Positions 7,902-15,304 of a stretch of 64,000 nucleotides of DNA are shown one piece after another. The notes under the pieces were generated by a model. The model was given only the letters and a program-made list of their open reading frames with translations. It ran no database searches and was not told the DNA's origin. Source of the DNA: Streptomyces sp. LUP47B (GTDB lineage Bacteria > Actinomycetota > Actinomycetes > Streptomycetales > Streptomycetaceae). Each line of letters begins with the position of its first letter. Position 1 is the first letter of the stretch. The DNA lies in NCBI RefSeq assembly GCF_001746295.1, contig NZ_MJAH01000003.1:389922-453921 (forward strand), in the 5' to 3' direction. The translations under genes were made by a program, and so were the position numbers.

Positions 7902-9191
7902 ATGTCCGACGTTCGTCCCTTCCAAGCAGCGACTCCGTCGCCCGGCCCCACCCCCGAGCCTCCCGCAGACGCCACTCGGCGAAGATTCATCGCCGCGACC
8001 GCCGCGACCGCCGCGACCGCCGCGACCGCCGCTGCCGGTGGAGCCGCCGTGGTCGACGGCCTGCTCGCGGGGCCGTCCGCGTCGGCAGCCGAGGCCGCGT
8101 CCGGCAACCGCGCCTCCACCACGGCCGGCGGCATCCAGGCAGCCGGCCACAAGCAGCCGACGCAAGGTCCGCCGAGCCGACCCGAAGGCGGCCGTTCGAA
8201 GCACCATCGGAACACCTCGGAGGAAAAGATGCGCATCGTGGCCGTGGAAGAGGCGTTCGCCGTTCCCGGAGCCATCCGGCAGGAGGAGGCCATCCGTCAG
8301 CACATGGCCGTGCCGGAGGCCATGAAGCAGGAGTGGTTCCGACGTCTGGACGATCTGACCGACCTGCGGCTGGCGGACATGGACGCCAACGGCGTCGACA
8401 TTCAGGTCCTCTCGTACTCCACGCCGGGCGTGGAAGTGATCGAGGATCCCGCGGAGGCCGTGGCGGCCGCGCGGCGGATCAACGACTATCTGGCCAAGGC
8501 GGTCGCCGCACACCCGACCCGCTTCGCGGGCTTCGCCGCCCTTCCGCTGCAGGACCCCAAGGCCGCGGTCGTGGAACTGCGGCGGGCGGTTCAGGAGCTC
8601 GGGCTCAAGGGAGTGCTGCACAACGACCATGTGCGGGGGCACTACCTGGACGAACCGCAGTTCAGGCCGGTATGGGCCGAACTGGAGCGCCTGGGTGTGA
8701 CGCTGTATCTGCATCCGGCAGTGGTTCCGGCGGACAACTGGCATGTCTTCGACGGGTACCCCGTGCTGGTCGGGCCGTCGTGGGGATGGACCGCGACGAC
8801 GGGTGCCCATGCGCTCCGGCTGATCTACGGCGGAGTGTTCGACGAGTTCCCGGGCGCGTCCGTGACGCTGGGCCACATGGGCGAGCTGCTGCCGTTCCAG
8901 ATGTCGCGGCTCGACAGCCGCTATCCCCAGGTGCCCGTCGAGCACAGGGTGCGGCACCTGCCGTCGTACTACCTGCGGAACAACGTGTACGTCACCACCA
9001 GCGGAGTCATGTCGCATGCCGCGCTGCTGGGAGCCGTCCATGCCGTCGGTGTCGACCGGGTGCTGTTCTCCATCGACTACCCGTTCGAGTCCAGCGCCGA
9101 GGCGGTGGGGTTCCTGCGGTCCGCGCCGTACGCGCCGGCCGACCTCGGGCGCATCGCGCACGCCAATGCCGAGCGCGTTCTGGGACTGTGA
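7902..9191 (+). CDS. Gamma-resorcylate-decarboxylase-like amidohydrolase with Tat leader (alternative start at 8229)
   Basis: From 8229 the frame encodes a 320-residue amidohydrolase-2 protein like 2,6- and 2,3-dihydroxybenzoate decarboxylases. Metal and catalytic residues are visible: Glu8 in VAVEEAF, His162 (LHP), His216 (LGHMGE) and Asp283 (FSIDYPFE), numbered from 8231's ATG. Normal family length is about 325. Upstream, in frame, lie 109 extra residues that form a textbook Tat signal (TRRRFIAATAATAATAATAAAGG and ASAAEA) plus a polar linker. The start at 7902 has GAGGGAGA before it. The internal ATG at 8229 has an even better GGAGG. Both products may be made, or the leader may be a recent graft. 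The enzyme would interconvert dihydroxybenzoates or salicylate-like acids with phenols, next to the gentisate operon. Confidence 0.78.
   Translation: MSDVRPFQAATPSPGPTPEPPADATRRRFIAATAATAATAATAAAGGAAVVDGLLAGPSASAAEAASGNRASTTAGGIQAAGHKQPTQGPPSRPEGGRSKHHRNTSEEKMRIVAVEEAFAVPGAIRQEEAIRQHMAVPEAMKQEWFRRLDDLTDLRLADMDANGVDIQVLSYSTPGVEVIEDPAEAVAAARRINDYLAKAVAAHPTRFAGFAALPLQDPKAAVVELRRAVQELGLKGVLHNDHVRGHYLDEPQFRPVWAELERLGVTLYLHPAVVPADNWHVFDGYPVLVGPSWGWTATTGAHALRLIYGGVFDEFPGASVTLGHMGELLPFQMSRLDSRYPQVPVEHRVRHLPSYYLRNNVYVTTSGVMSHAALLGAVHAVGVDRVLFSIDYPFESSAEAVGFLRSAPYAPADLGRIAHANAERVLGL
7992..8027 (+). repeat. Four tandem copies of GCCGCGACC inside the Tat signal
   Basis: Four perfect 9-bp units encode the repeated Ala-Thr-Ala stretch in the hydrophobic core of the Tat leader. 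Gain or loss of a unit keeps frame, so the signal-peptide core length could vary between strains. Confidence 0.85.
8219..8231 (+). promoter_or_regulatory. Strong internal ribosome-binding site and alternative ATG
   Basis: GGAGG (8219-8223) followed by AAAAG and the in-frame ATG (8229-8231) is the best ribosome-binding site in this gene. It coincides exactly with the usual N-terminus of cytosolic gamma-resorcylate decarboxylases. It supports a 320-residue cytosolic form. Confidence 0.7.
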
Positions 9192-9254
9192 ACGACCATC
9201 GTTCCGTGTAGTCCCGGATTTTTCCTCACCCGCAGTGCGATCGAAGGAGTCACG

Positions 9255-10175
9255 ATGCCGAAAGCGGTGCGATTCGCGGAGTACGGGGGCATCGACGTAC
9301 TGAACGTGGTCGACGTCGAACGGCCCGAGCCCGGTGCCCGCCAGGTACTGGTCAAGGTGGTGGCCGCCGGGATCAACCCGGGCGAGGCCGCGATCCGGCG
9401 GGGGTTCCTGCATGACAGGTTTCCGGCGACGTTCCCGTCAGGTCAGGGCAGTGACCTCGCCGGAATCGTCGAGGAACTCGGCGCGGGAGTCACCGTATTC
9501 GCCGTCGGTGACGAGGTGATCGGTTTCACCCACAGCCGGGCCAGTCACGCCGAGTACGTGATCGTCGAGGAGGACCAGCTCATTCGCCGGCCGGCGGGCG
9601 TCCCGTGGGAGCAGGCCGGCGCGCTCTACGTCGCCGGTGCCACGGCGTACGCGGCGGTCCATGCCGTCAAGGTCGAGCGTGGCGAGACCGTCGTCGTCTC
9701 CGGAGCCGCCGGCGGCGTGGGCTCTCTTGTCGTACAGCTCGCGCTGCACGCCGGGGCCACCGTCATCGGTCTGGCAAGCGAGCCGAACCACGCATGGCTC
9801 GCCGGACTCGGAGTGATTCCGGTGACGTACGGCGAGGGTGTCGGCGACCGCGTCCGTACCGCGGCGCACGGCACGGTCGACGCCTTCATCGACACCTACG
9901 GCGCTCCCTACATCGAACTGGCGCTGGAACTCGGCGTGCCCGGTGAGCGGATCAACACGATCATCGACTTCGCGGGCGCGGCGAAGCACGGCACCAAGGC
10001 GGAGGGCAGCGCGGCGGCGGCAAGCGCCGACGTGCTGCGCGAACTCGCCGAGCTGATCGCCGACGGTGCTCTGGAGATCCCCATCGCCCATGTCTACGGG
10101 CTCGACGAAGTCCGGGAGGCCTTCCGGGAGTTGGAACGTCGGCACACGAGGGGAAAGATCGTGCTCAAGCCCTGA
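9255..10175 (+). CDS. Zinc-independent NADP-dependent quinone oxidoreductase (MDR superfamily)
   Basis: This 306-residue protein has the N-terminal GroES-like fold of MDR reductases without zinc ligands: NPGEAAIRRG replaces the Cys segment. The nucleotide-binding motif SGAAGGVGSLVVQLA lies at about 151-165. The C-terminal VREAFRELERRHTRGKIVLKP is typical of the quinone oxidoreductase/zeta-crystallin group. GAAGGAG precedes the ATG. It starts 63 bp after the decarboxylase gene and may be on the same transcript. It ends tail to tail with the IclR gene. A role in reducing quinones or enones formed from dihydroxybenzenes would fit the context but is inferred. Confidence 0.85.
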   Translation: MPKAVRFAEYGGIDVLNVVDVERPEPGARQVLVKVVAAGINPGEAAIRRGFLHDRFPATFPSGQGSDLAGIVEELGAGVTVFAVGDEVIGFTHSRASHAEYVIVEEDQLIRRPAGVPWEQAGALYVAGATAYAAVHAVKVERGETVVVSGAAGGVGSLVVQLALHAGATVIGLASEPNHAWLAGLGVIPVTYGEGVGDRVRTAAHGTVDAFIDTYGAPYIELALELGVPGERINTIIDFAGAAKHGTKAEGSAAAASADVLRELAELIADGALEIPIAHVYGLDEVREAFRELERRHTRGKIVLKP

Positions 10176-10216
10176 CGGGCCTCGGTCCTGCGGTCGGGGG
10201 CGGGTGCTGCCGTCAT

Positions 10217-10990
10217 TCACAGCCCCTGACCGATGTCCCGCGCGGTCGCGAGCAGAGGCTGGGACAGTTCAGCGAGCCTTGCGCGGGTGCAGCGAACGGA
10301 CGGAGCCGCCACGACCACGGCAGCCACGGTGGCGTCCGTACGGTCGCGCACACACGCGCCGACGGCGTGCACTCCGCGCTCGCTCTCCTGGAGATTGATG
10401 GCGTATCCGTGGCGGCGCACGGACACCAGTTCGTTCATCAGGCTCTCGAAGTCCTTGGGAGACTTGGCGCGGCCCCCGGGGAGCCCGTTGGGGTAAAGGG
10501 CCCGGACCCGGTCCGCGGGCAGTGCCGCGAGCAGGGCCTTGCCGCCCGAGGTCACGTGCGCGGGCAGGAGTGTGCCGGTGCGGTAGCTGACGCGCAGCGC
10601 CTGGGGACCCTCCACGCCGTCGAGGAAGCGGCTGCCGTTGCCCTCGAGCACCATCAGGTGGGTCGTCTCGCGGACGGCGTCCGCCAGCCCCTGCAGGTGA
10701 GGGTGGGCGACAGTGATCAGGTCCGGGGGAGGGGCCGCCTGGCTTCCCCTGATCGCCTGGAGAGCCGGGCCCGGCCGGTACACCTTGTGGCGGTCCTGTG
10801 CCGCGAATCCCTCGAACACGAGCATCGCGAGGATCCGGTGCGCCGTCGACCGCGCGACGCCGAGCCGGTCGGCGACGTCCATCACCCGGAGCTCGTCGAG
10901 CTCGTGCAGCAGCCGTACGACGCGCAGGGCGTTGCCGGCGGCACTCACCGGATACGAGGGGCTGGGCGAGGAACCGCCTGAATTCTCCAT
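10217..10990 (-). CDS. IclR-family regulator of the gentisate operon
   Basis: The 257-residue protein has an N-terminal winged helix at about 20-75 (LRVMDVADRLGVARSTAHRILAML). A C-terminal IclR effector domain includes TGTLLPAHVTSGGKALLAALP and a conserved Cys region (GVHAVGACVRDR). It is divergent from the gentisate dioxygenase gene across a 118-bp gap that contains several inverted repeats. IclR proteins control many aromatic-acid operons in actinobacteria. Salicylate, gentisate or a CoA ester is the likely effector, by inference. WA46 carries a regulator gene called sdgR; I cannot say whether this is its orthologue. Confidence 0.88.
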   Translation of the reverse strand: MENSGGSSPSPSYPVSAAGNALRVVRLLHELDELRVMDVADRLGVARSTAHRILAMLVFEGFAAQDRHKVYRPGPALQAIRGSQAAPPPDLITVAHPHLQGLADAVRETTHLMVLEGNGSRFLDGVEGPQALRVSYRTGTLLPAHVTSGGKALLAALPADRVRALYPNGLPGGRAKSPKDFESLMNELVSVRRHGYAINLQESERGVHAVGACVRDRTDATVAAVVVAAPSVRCTRARLAELSQPLLATARDIGQGL

Positions 10991-11028
10991 AGAGGAATTC
11001 TACCTCTCAGCGATTCCGGTCAGAGGAA
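10980..11028. promoter_or_regulatory. IclR/gentisate divergent control region with inverted repeats
   Basis: Two GAATTC palindromes (10980-10985 and 10995-11000), AGAGG-7-CCTCT (10991-11007) and TTCC-7-GGAA (11014-11028 region) crowd the gap between the IclR start and the dioxygenase operon. IclR operators are commonly TTCC/GGAA-type palindromes. I could not assign a clear -10/-35. Confidence 0.5.
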
Positions 11029-11108
11029 ACCGTACGTAGCGTCATGGAGCAGCGCGGAACGAGCGCGCTTCTTCCGGCGGTCGCCGAACACACGACGTGG
11101 AGGTTTCC

Positions 11109-12185
11109 GTGACCGACACCACCAGCGAACAGACCGAGCGCAAACTGCTTGACGAGCTGTACGCGGACTTCGAGGACGCGGGCCTGATCCCGCTGTGGAC
11201 CCAGGTGGACGACCTCATGCCGATGTCGCCGCAGCCCGCCGCGGTCCCGCACCTGTGGCGGTGGGCCGACCTGCTGCCCATCGCACAGCGCTCCGGCGAG
11301 CTCGTACCGGTGGGACGTGGCGGCGAGCGCCGCGCCATGGCCCTGTCCAACCCCGGCCTTCCGGGCCTCCCTTACGCCACCGCGACCCTGTGGACCGCGA
11401 TCCAGTACCTGGGGCCCCGTGAGGTCGCCCCCTCGCACCGGCACAGCCAGGGAGCCTTCCGGTTCGTGCTCGAAGGCGAAGGCGTGTGGACCAACGTCGA
11501 CGGGGACGCGGTGGCGATGCGGCGCGGTGACCTGCTGCTCACGCCGAGCTGGGCCTTCCACGAGCACCAGAACGTCACCGACCAGCCGATGGCCTGGCTC
11601 GACGGCCTCGACATCCCGCTCGTCTCCCAACTCGACGCCGGTTTCTTCGAGTTCGGCCCCGACGAGCTCTCCACCCGCGAAACCCCCGAGCGCTCGCGCG
11701 GCGAACGGCTGTGGGGCCACCCCGGGTTGCGCCCGATCGGCCGACCCGACCAGCCCAACTCCCCGCTCGGCGCCTACCGCTGGGAACACACCGACGCCGC
11801 CCTGACCGCTCAGCTGGAGCTGGAGGACGAAGGCGTACCCGGTGTGATCGAGCCCGGGCACGCCGGAGTCCGCTTCTCCAACCCCACCACCGGCAGGGAC
11901 GCCCTGGTCACGATGCGCACCGAGATGCGCCGACTGCGGGCCGGCACGCAGACCGTGCCGGTGCGCACGGTCGGTTCCGCGGTCTGGCAGGTGTTCGAGG
12001 GCGAGGCGGTCGCCCAGGTCGGCGACAAGGTCTTCGAGATCGCCAAGGGGGACCTGTTCGTCGTCCCGTCCTGGTGCGAGGTCTCACTGTCCGCCCGTAC
12101 CCGGGTCGACCTCTTCCGCTTCAGCGACGAGCCCGTCTACGAGGCCCTGGGCCTCGCCCGCACCTCCCGAGGAGAACAGAAGTGA
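11109..12185 (+). CDS. sdgD: Gentisate 1,2-dioxygenase
   Basis: This 358-residue bicupin cleaves gentisate to maleylpyruvate with Fe(II) and O2. The N-terminal cupin shows the metal ligands in PSHRHSQGAFRFVLEGEG (His110, His112) and in WAFHEHQN (His151). The second cupin spans about 260-345 (FEIAKGDLFVVPSWCE). I chose the GTG at 11109 because GGAGGT ends five bases before it; a GTG at 11097 would overlap that site. The gene heads a six-gene operon with 4-bp overlaps. In Streptomyces sp. WA46 the corresponding enzyme of CoA-dependent salicylate breakdown is SdgD. Confidence 0.92.
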   Translation: MTDTTSEQTERKLLDELYADFEDAGLIPLWTQVDDLMPMSPQPAAVPHLWRWADLLPIAQRSGELVPVGRGGERRAMALSNPGLPGLPYATATLWTAIQYLGPREVAPSHRHSQGAFRFVLEGEGVWTNVDGDAVAMRRGDLLLTPSWAFHEHQNVTDQPMAWLDGLDIPLVSQLDAGFFEFGPDELSTRETPERSRGERLWGHPGLRPIGRPDQPNSPLGAYRWEHTDAALTAQLELEDEGVPGVIEPGHAGVRFSNPTTGRDALVTMRTEMRRLRAGTQTVPVRTVGSAVWQVFEGEAVAQVGDKVFEIAKGDLFVVPSWCEVSLSARTRVDLFRFSDEPVYEALGLARTSRGEQK

Positions 12186-13012
12186 AGCTCGCCACCATCC
12201 GCGTCAACGGCACCACGCGCGCCGTCCGCGTCGACGACGACAAGGCAGTGGACCTCGGTGAGAACGACCTGGTGACCTTCCTGCGCCACACCGACTGGGC
12301 GGAGCGCGCCGCGGACGCCGCAGGCGACACCTACGAAGGCGCCCTGGACTACGCCCCCGTGGTCGTCGCGCCGGAGAAGGTCGTCTGCGTCGGCCTCAAC
12401 TACCGCACCCACATATTGGAGATGGGCCGCGAACTCCCCTCGCATCCCACGCTGTTCTCCAAGTTCGCTCGGGCGCTGGTCGGCGCCTACGACGACGTGA
12501 CCCTGCCCGCCTCCTCCACGCAGATGGACTGGGAGGCCGAACTCGGCGTCGTCATCGGGGCCGAGGTCCGGCACGCCGACCCGGAACAGGCGCGGGCCGC
12601 GATCGCCGGGTACACCGTGCTCAACGACGTCACCGCCCGCGACTGGCAGTACCGCACCACCCAGTGGGACCAGGGCAAGACCTTCGAGGCCACCACGCCC
12701 GTCGGACCGTGGCTGGTGACCGCCGACGACCCCGCGGTGTCCGCCCAGGGCCTGAGCCTGACCTGCGAGGTCGACGGCGACACGGTCCAGAAGGCCGACA
12801 CCGGCGACCTCGTCTTCGAGCCGGCCGCACTCGTCGCGTACCTGTCCGAGATCGTCACCCTCGTGCCCGGTGACGTCATCGCCACCGGCACGCCGGGCGG
12901 GGTCGGCCACGCCCGCAAGCCCGCCCGCTATCTGCAGGACGGCTCGGTCCTCGTCACCCGGATCGAGGGGATCGGCGAGACCCGCAACACCTGCCGCCGG
13001 GAGACGCGGTGA
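12182..13012 (+). CDS. Fumarylpyruvate hydrolase (FAH family)
   Basis: This 276-residue protein splits fumarylpyruvate to fumarate and pyruvate, the last step of the gentisate route. The C-terminal FAH catalytic domain starts near KVVCVGLNYRTHILEMG (67-83). The metal-binding carboxylates are seen in DWEAELGVVIG (Glu118, Glu120) and the VLNDVTARDWQ segment (Asp149). GDVIATGTPGGVG near 233-245 is the conserved oxyanion-region loop. The GTG start overlaps the dioxygenase stop (GTGA), so translation is coupled. The placement between gentisate dioxygenase and maleylpyruvate isomerase supports fumarylpyruvate rather than fumarylacetoacetate as substrate. Confidence 0.9.
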   Translation: MKLATIRVNGTTRAVRVDDDKAVDLGENDLVTFLRHTDWAERAADAAGDTYEGALDYAPVVVAPEKVVCVGLNYRTHILEMGRELPSHPTLFSKFARALVGAYDDVTLPASSTQMDWEAELGVVIGAEVRHADPEQARAAIAGYTVLNDVTARDWQYRTTQWDQGKTFEATTPVGPWLVTADDPAVSAQGLSLTCEVDGDTVQKADTGDLVFEPAALVAYLSEIVTLVPGDVIATGTPGGVGHARKPARYLQDGSVLVTRIEGIGETRNTCRRETR

Positions 13013-13734
13013 GCGCACGTCCGGCGGCGATGCTGGAGCGGGCGGCCAAGGGCACGGCGGCCTTCGAAGCCTCCGTGCACCGGCTGACCGACCCAGGATT
13101 CACCAGGCCCTCGAACCTGCCGGGCTGGAGCCGGGCCCACGTCGTCGCCCATGTCGCCCGCAACGCCGATGCCCTCGTCAACCTGCTGACCTGGGCGCGG
13201 ACAGGTGTCGAGACGCCCATGTACGCGAGTGGCGACCAGCGGGCGCGCGAGATCGAGGAGGGTGCCCGGCGCCCGGCCGAAGAACTGCGTGCGGAGCTGC
13301 TCGCGGCCGACGGCCGTCTCGCCGCGGCACTCGCCGCACTGCCCGACGAGCGCTGGACAGCGACCGTCCGCACCGCGCGAGGCCGTGAGGTGCCCGTCTC
13401 CCAGGTGCCCTGGCTGCGGGTGCGCGAAGTGTGGGTCCACGCCGTCGACCTGAACGTCGACGCCGGCTTCGACGACGTGCCGCACGAGGTGTGCGCCGCG
13501 CTCCTCGACGACGTGACCGCCGCCTTCCGGGCCCGCCCGGACTGTGCCCCCGTCGAGCTGCGGGCCAAGGACGCCGACCGCACCTGGCTCCTGGGCGCGT
13601 CCGCCGGTGCGGAACCGGTCGGGGTGAGCGGTGACCTGGCCGGCCTGGCCGCCTACGCGACCGGGCGCCCCGTTCCCGGCCCCCTGTACCCGACCGGCGG
13701 GGCACCCCTGCCCACGCTGCCCGCGTGGCTGTGA
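13009..13734 (+). CDS. Mycothiol-dependent maleylpyruvate isomerase
   Basis: This 241-residue protein of the DinB-like MDMPI family converts maleylpyruvate to fumarylpyruvate using mycothiol. The N-terminal four-helix bundle shows the zinc triad pattern: His48 in SRAHVVAHVARN, then Glu140 and His144 in LRVREVWVHAVDLN. These match the His/Glu/His set known from the Corynebacterium enzyme. A C-terminal MDMPI_C-like domain follows. The GTG start overlaps the preceding stop. The presence of a mycothiol enzyme agrees with an actinobacterial host. Confidence 0.9.
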   Translation: MSARPAAMLERAAKGTAAFEASVHRLTDPGFTRPSNLPGWSRAHVVAHVARNADALVNLLTWARTGVETPMYASGDQRAREIEEGARRPAEELRAELLAADGRLAAALAALPDERWTATVRTARGREVPVSQVPWLRVREVWVHAVDLNVDAGFDDVPHEVCAALLDDVTAAFRARPDCAPVELRAKDADRTWLLGASAGAEPVGVSGDLAGLAAYATGRPVPGPLYPTGGAPLPTLPAWL

Positions 13735-13750
13735 GCACGAAGGAAAGACA

Positions 13751-15304
13751 ATGAGAGTTGCCTGCATCGGCGCGGGTCCCGGAGGACTGTTCTTCGCCAC
13801 GCTGCTGAAGCGGAACCGGCCCGACGCCGAGGTCGTGGTCTTCGAACGCAACCGCCCCGACGACACGTTCGGCTTCGGAGTGGTCTTCTCCGACGCCACC
13901 CTCGACGCCATCGACGCCGCAGACCCCGTCCTCAGCGAGGCGCTGGAGAAGCACGGCCGGCACTGGGACGACATCGAGGTCCGCGTGCACGGCGCACGGG
14001 AGCGCGTCGGCGGCATGGGCATGGCGGCTGTCGTACGCAAGACGCTGCTGAGCCTGTTGCAGGAACGGGCGCGCACCGAGGGCGTTCGGATGCGTTTCCA
14101 GCACGAGGTCCGCGATCCCGCCGAGTTGGACGACTTCGACCTGGTCGTGGTGTGCGACGGCGCCAACAGCCGCTTCCGCACCCTGTTCGCCGACGACTTC
14201 GGACCGGCAGCCGAGGTGGCGAGCGCGAAGTTCATCTGGTTCGGCACCTCGTACATGTTCGACGGGCTCACCTTCGTCCATCAGGACGGCCCGCACGGTG
14301 TCTTCGCCGCGCACGCCTATCCGATCAGCGACTCGCTGAGCACCTTCATCGTCGAGACCGACGCGGACTCCTGGGCGAAGGCCGGACTCGACGCCTTCGA
14401 TCCCTCGGCGCCGCCGGGCCTGAGCGACGAGAAGAGCAAGAGCTACCTGGAAGACCTGTTCCGCGAACAGATCGACGGGCACCCGCTGGTCGGCAACAAC
14501 TCCCGGTGGGCCAACTTCGCGACTCGCAGGGCCCGTTCGTGGCGGCGCGGGAAGTGGGTGCTGCTGGGCGACGCCGCGCACACCGCGCACTTCTCCGTCG
14601 GGTCCGGCACCAAGATGGCCATGGAGGACGCGGTCGCGCTGGCCGAGGCCCTGGGACAGGCGCCGCACAGCGTGCCGGAGGCGCTGGAGATCTACGAGGA
14701 GCGCCGCCGCCCCAAGGTCGAGAAGATCCAGAACTCGGCGCGGCCCAGCCTGTCCTGGTGGGAGCACTTCGGCCGCTACGTCCGTACGCTCGACGATCCG
14801 ACGCAGCTCGCCTTCCACTTCCTCACCCGCAGCATCCCGCGCGGCAAACTCGCCGTGCGCGACGCGGCGTACGTGGACCGCGTCGACGGATGGTGGCGGC
14901 AACGCCACGAGACGCCGCCCCTGGAGACACCTTTCCGCGGTGGGCCGTTCCGGCTCCCGTCGCGCCGAGTTACGGCCGGTGACGGTCTTCTGACCGGGAC
15001 CGACGGCACCGACATCCCCATGGTCCCCTTCAGCGGTCAGGCGTCCGGGGCGGGCGTGTGGATCGAGGCACCGGACACCGAGGAGGGCCTGCCGCTCGCC
15101 CTCGACCAGGTGCGGGAGACCGCGGAATCGGGCGCCCCGCTCATCGGCGTATGCGGCGGCACGGCGCTGACCCGCGTACTGATCGCGGAGGAGGCCCGGT
15201 TCGCACACGGCCTGCCCGCCGCGGTCATCGGCGCGTACGACGACGACAGCGCGACCACGCTCCTGCTGTCCGGCCGGGCCGACCTCGTCGGAGGCGCCAA
15301 GTGA
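13751..15304 (+). CDS. sdgC: Salicylyl-CoA 5-hydroxylase with a vestigial Old Yellow Enzyme tail
   Basis: Residues 1-385 form a class A FAD monooxygenase: GAGPGGLFF at 7-15, a distinctive GFGVVFSDATL segment near 36-46, and the second FAD motif LLGDAAHTAHFSVGSGTKMAMEDA near 274-297. This is the signature of salicylyl-CoA and anthraniloyl-CoA hydroxylases. The 517-residue length is about 110 longer than stand-alone salicylyl-CoA hydroxylases. Residues 389-410 (PPLETPFRGGPFRLPSRRV) look like the start of an OYE barrel, and residues 475-514 (IAEEARFAHGLP...GRADLVGG) look like its last strand and helix. About 240 residues of barrel between them are missing. AAGGAAAG precedes the ATG. The gene corresponds to WA46 sdgC. 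Confidence 0.85.
   Translation: MRVACIGAGPGGLFFATLLKRNRPDAEVVVFERNRPDDTFGFGVVFSDATLDAIDAADPVLSEALEKHGRHWDDIEVRVHGARERVGGMGMAAVVRKTLLSLLQERARTEGVRMRFQHEVRDPAELDDFDLVVVCDGANSRFRTLFADDFGPAAEVASAKFIWFGTSYMFDGLTFVHQDGPHGVFAAHAYPISDSLSTFIVETDADSWAKAGLDAFDPSAPPGLSDEKSKSYLEDLFREQIDGHPLVGNNSRWANFATRRARSWRRGKWVLLGDAAHTAHFSVGSGTKMAMEDAVALAEALGQAPHSVPEALEIYEERRRPKVEKIQNSARPSLSWWEHFGRYVRTLDDPTQLAFHFLTRSIPRGKLAVRDAAYVDRVDGWWRQRHETPPLETPFRGGPFRLPSRRVTAGDGLLTGTDGTDIPMVPFSGQASGAGVWIEAPDTEEGLPLALDQVRETAESGAPLIGVCGGTALTRVLIAEEARFAHGLPAAVIGAYDDDSATTLLLSGRADLVGGAK

Noticed and set aside
7494..9413. Long minus-strand open frame opposite the amidohydrolase and MDR genes
   Set aside because: It runs across two well-supported plus-strand genes and the gaps between them. 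Its protein is Arg/Gly/His-rich with no family pattern, a usual artefact of GC-rich third positions.
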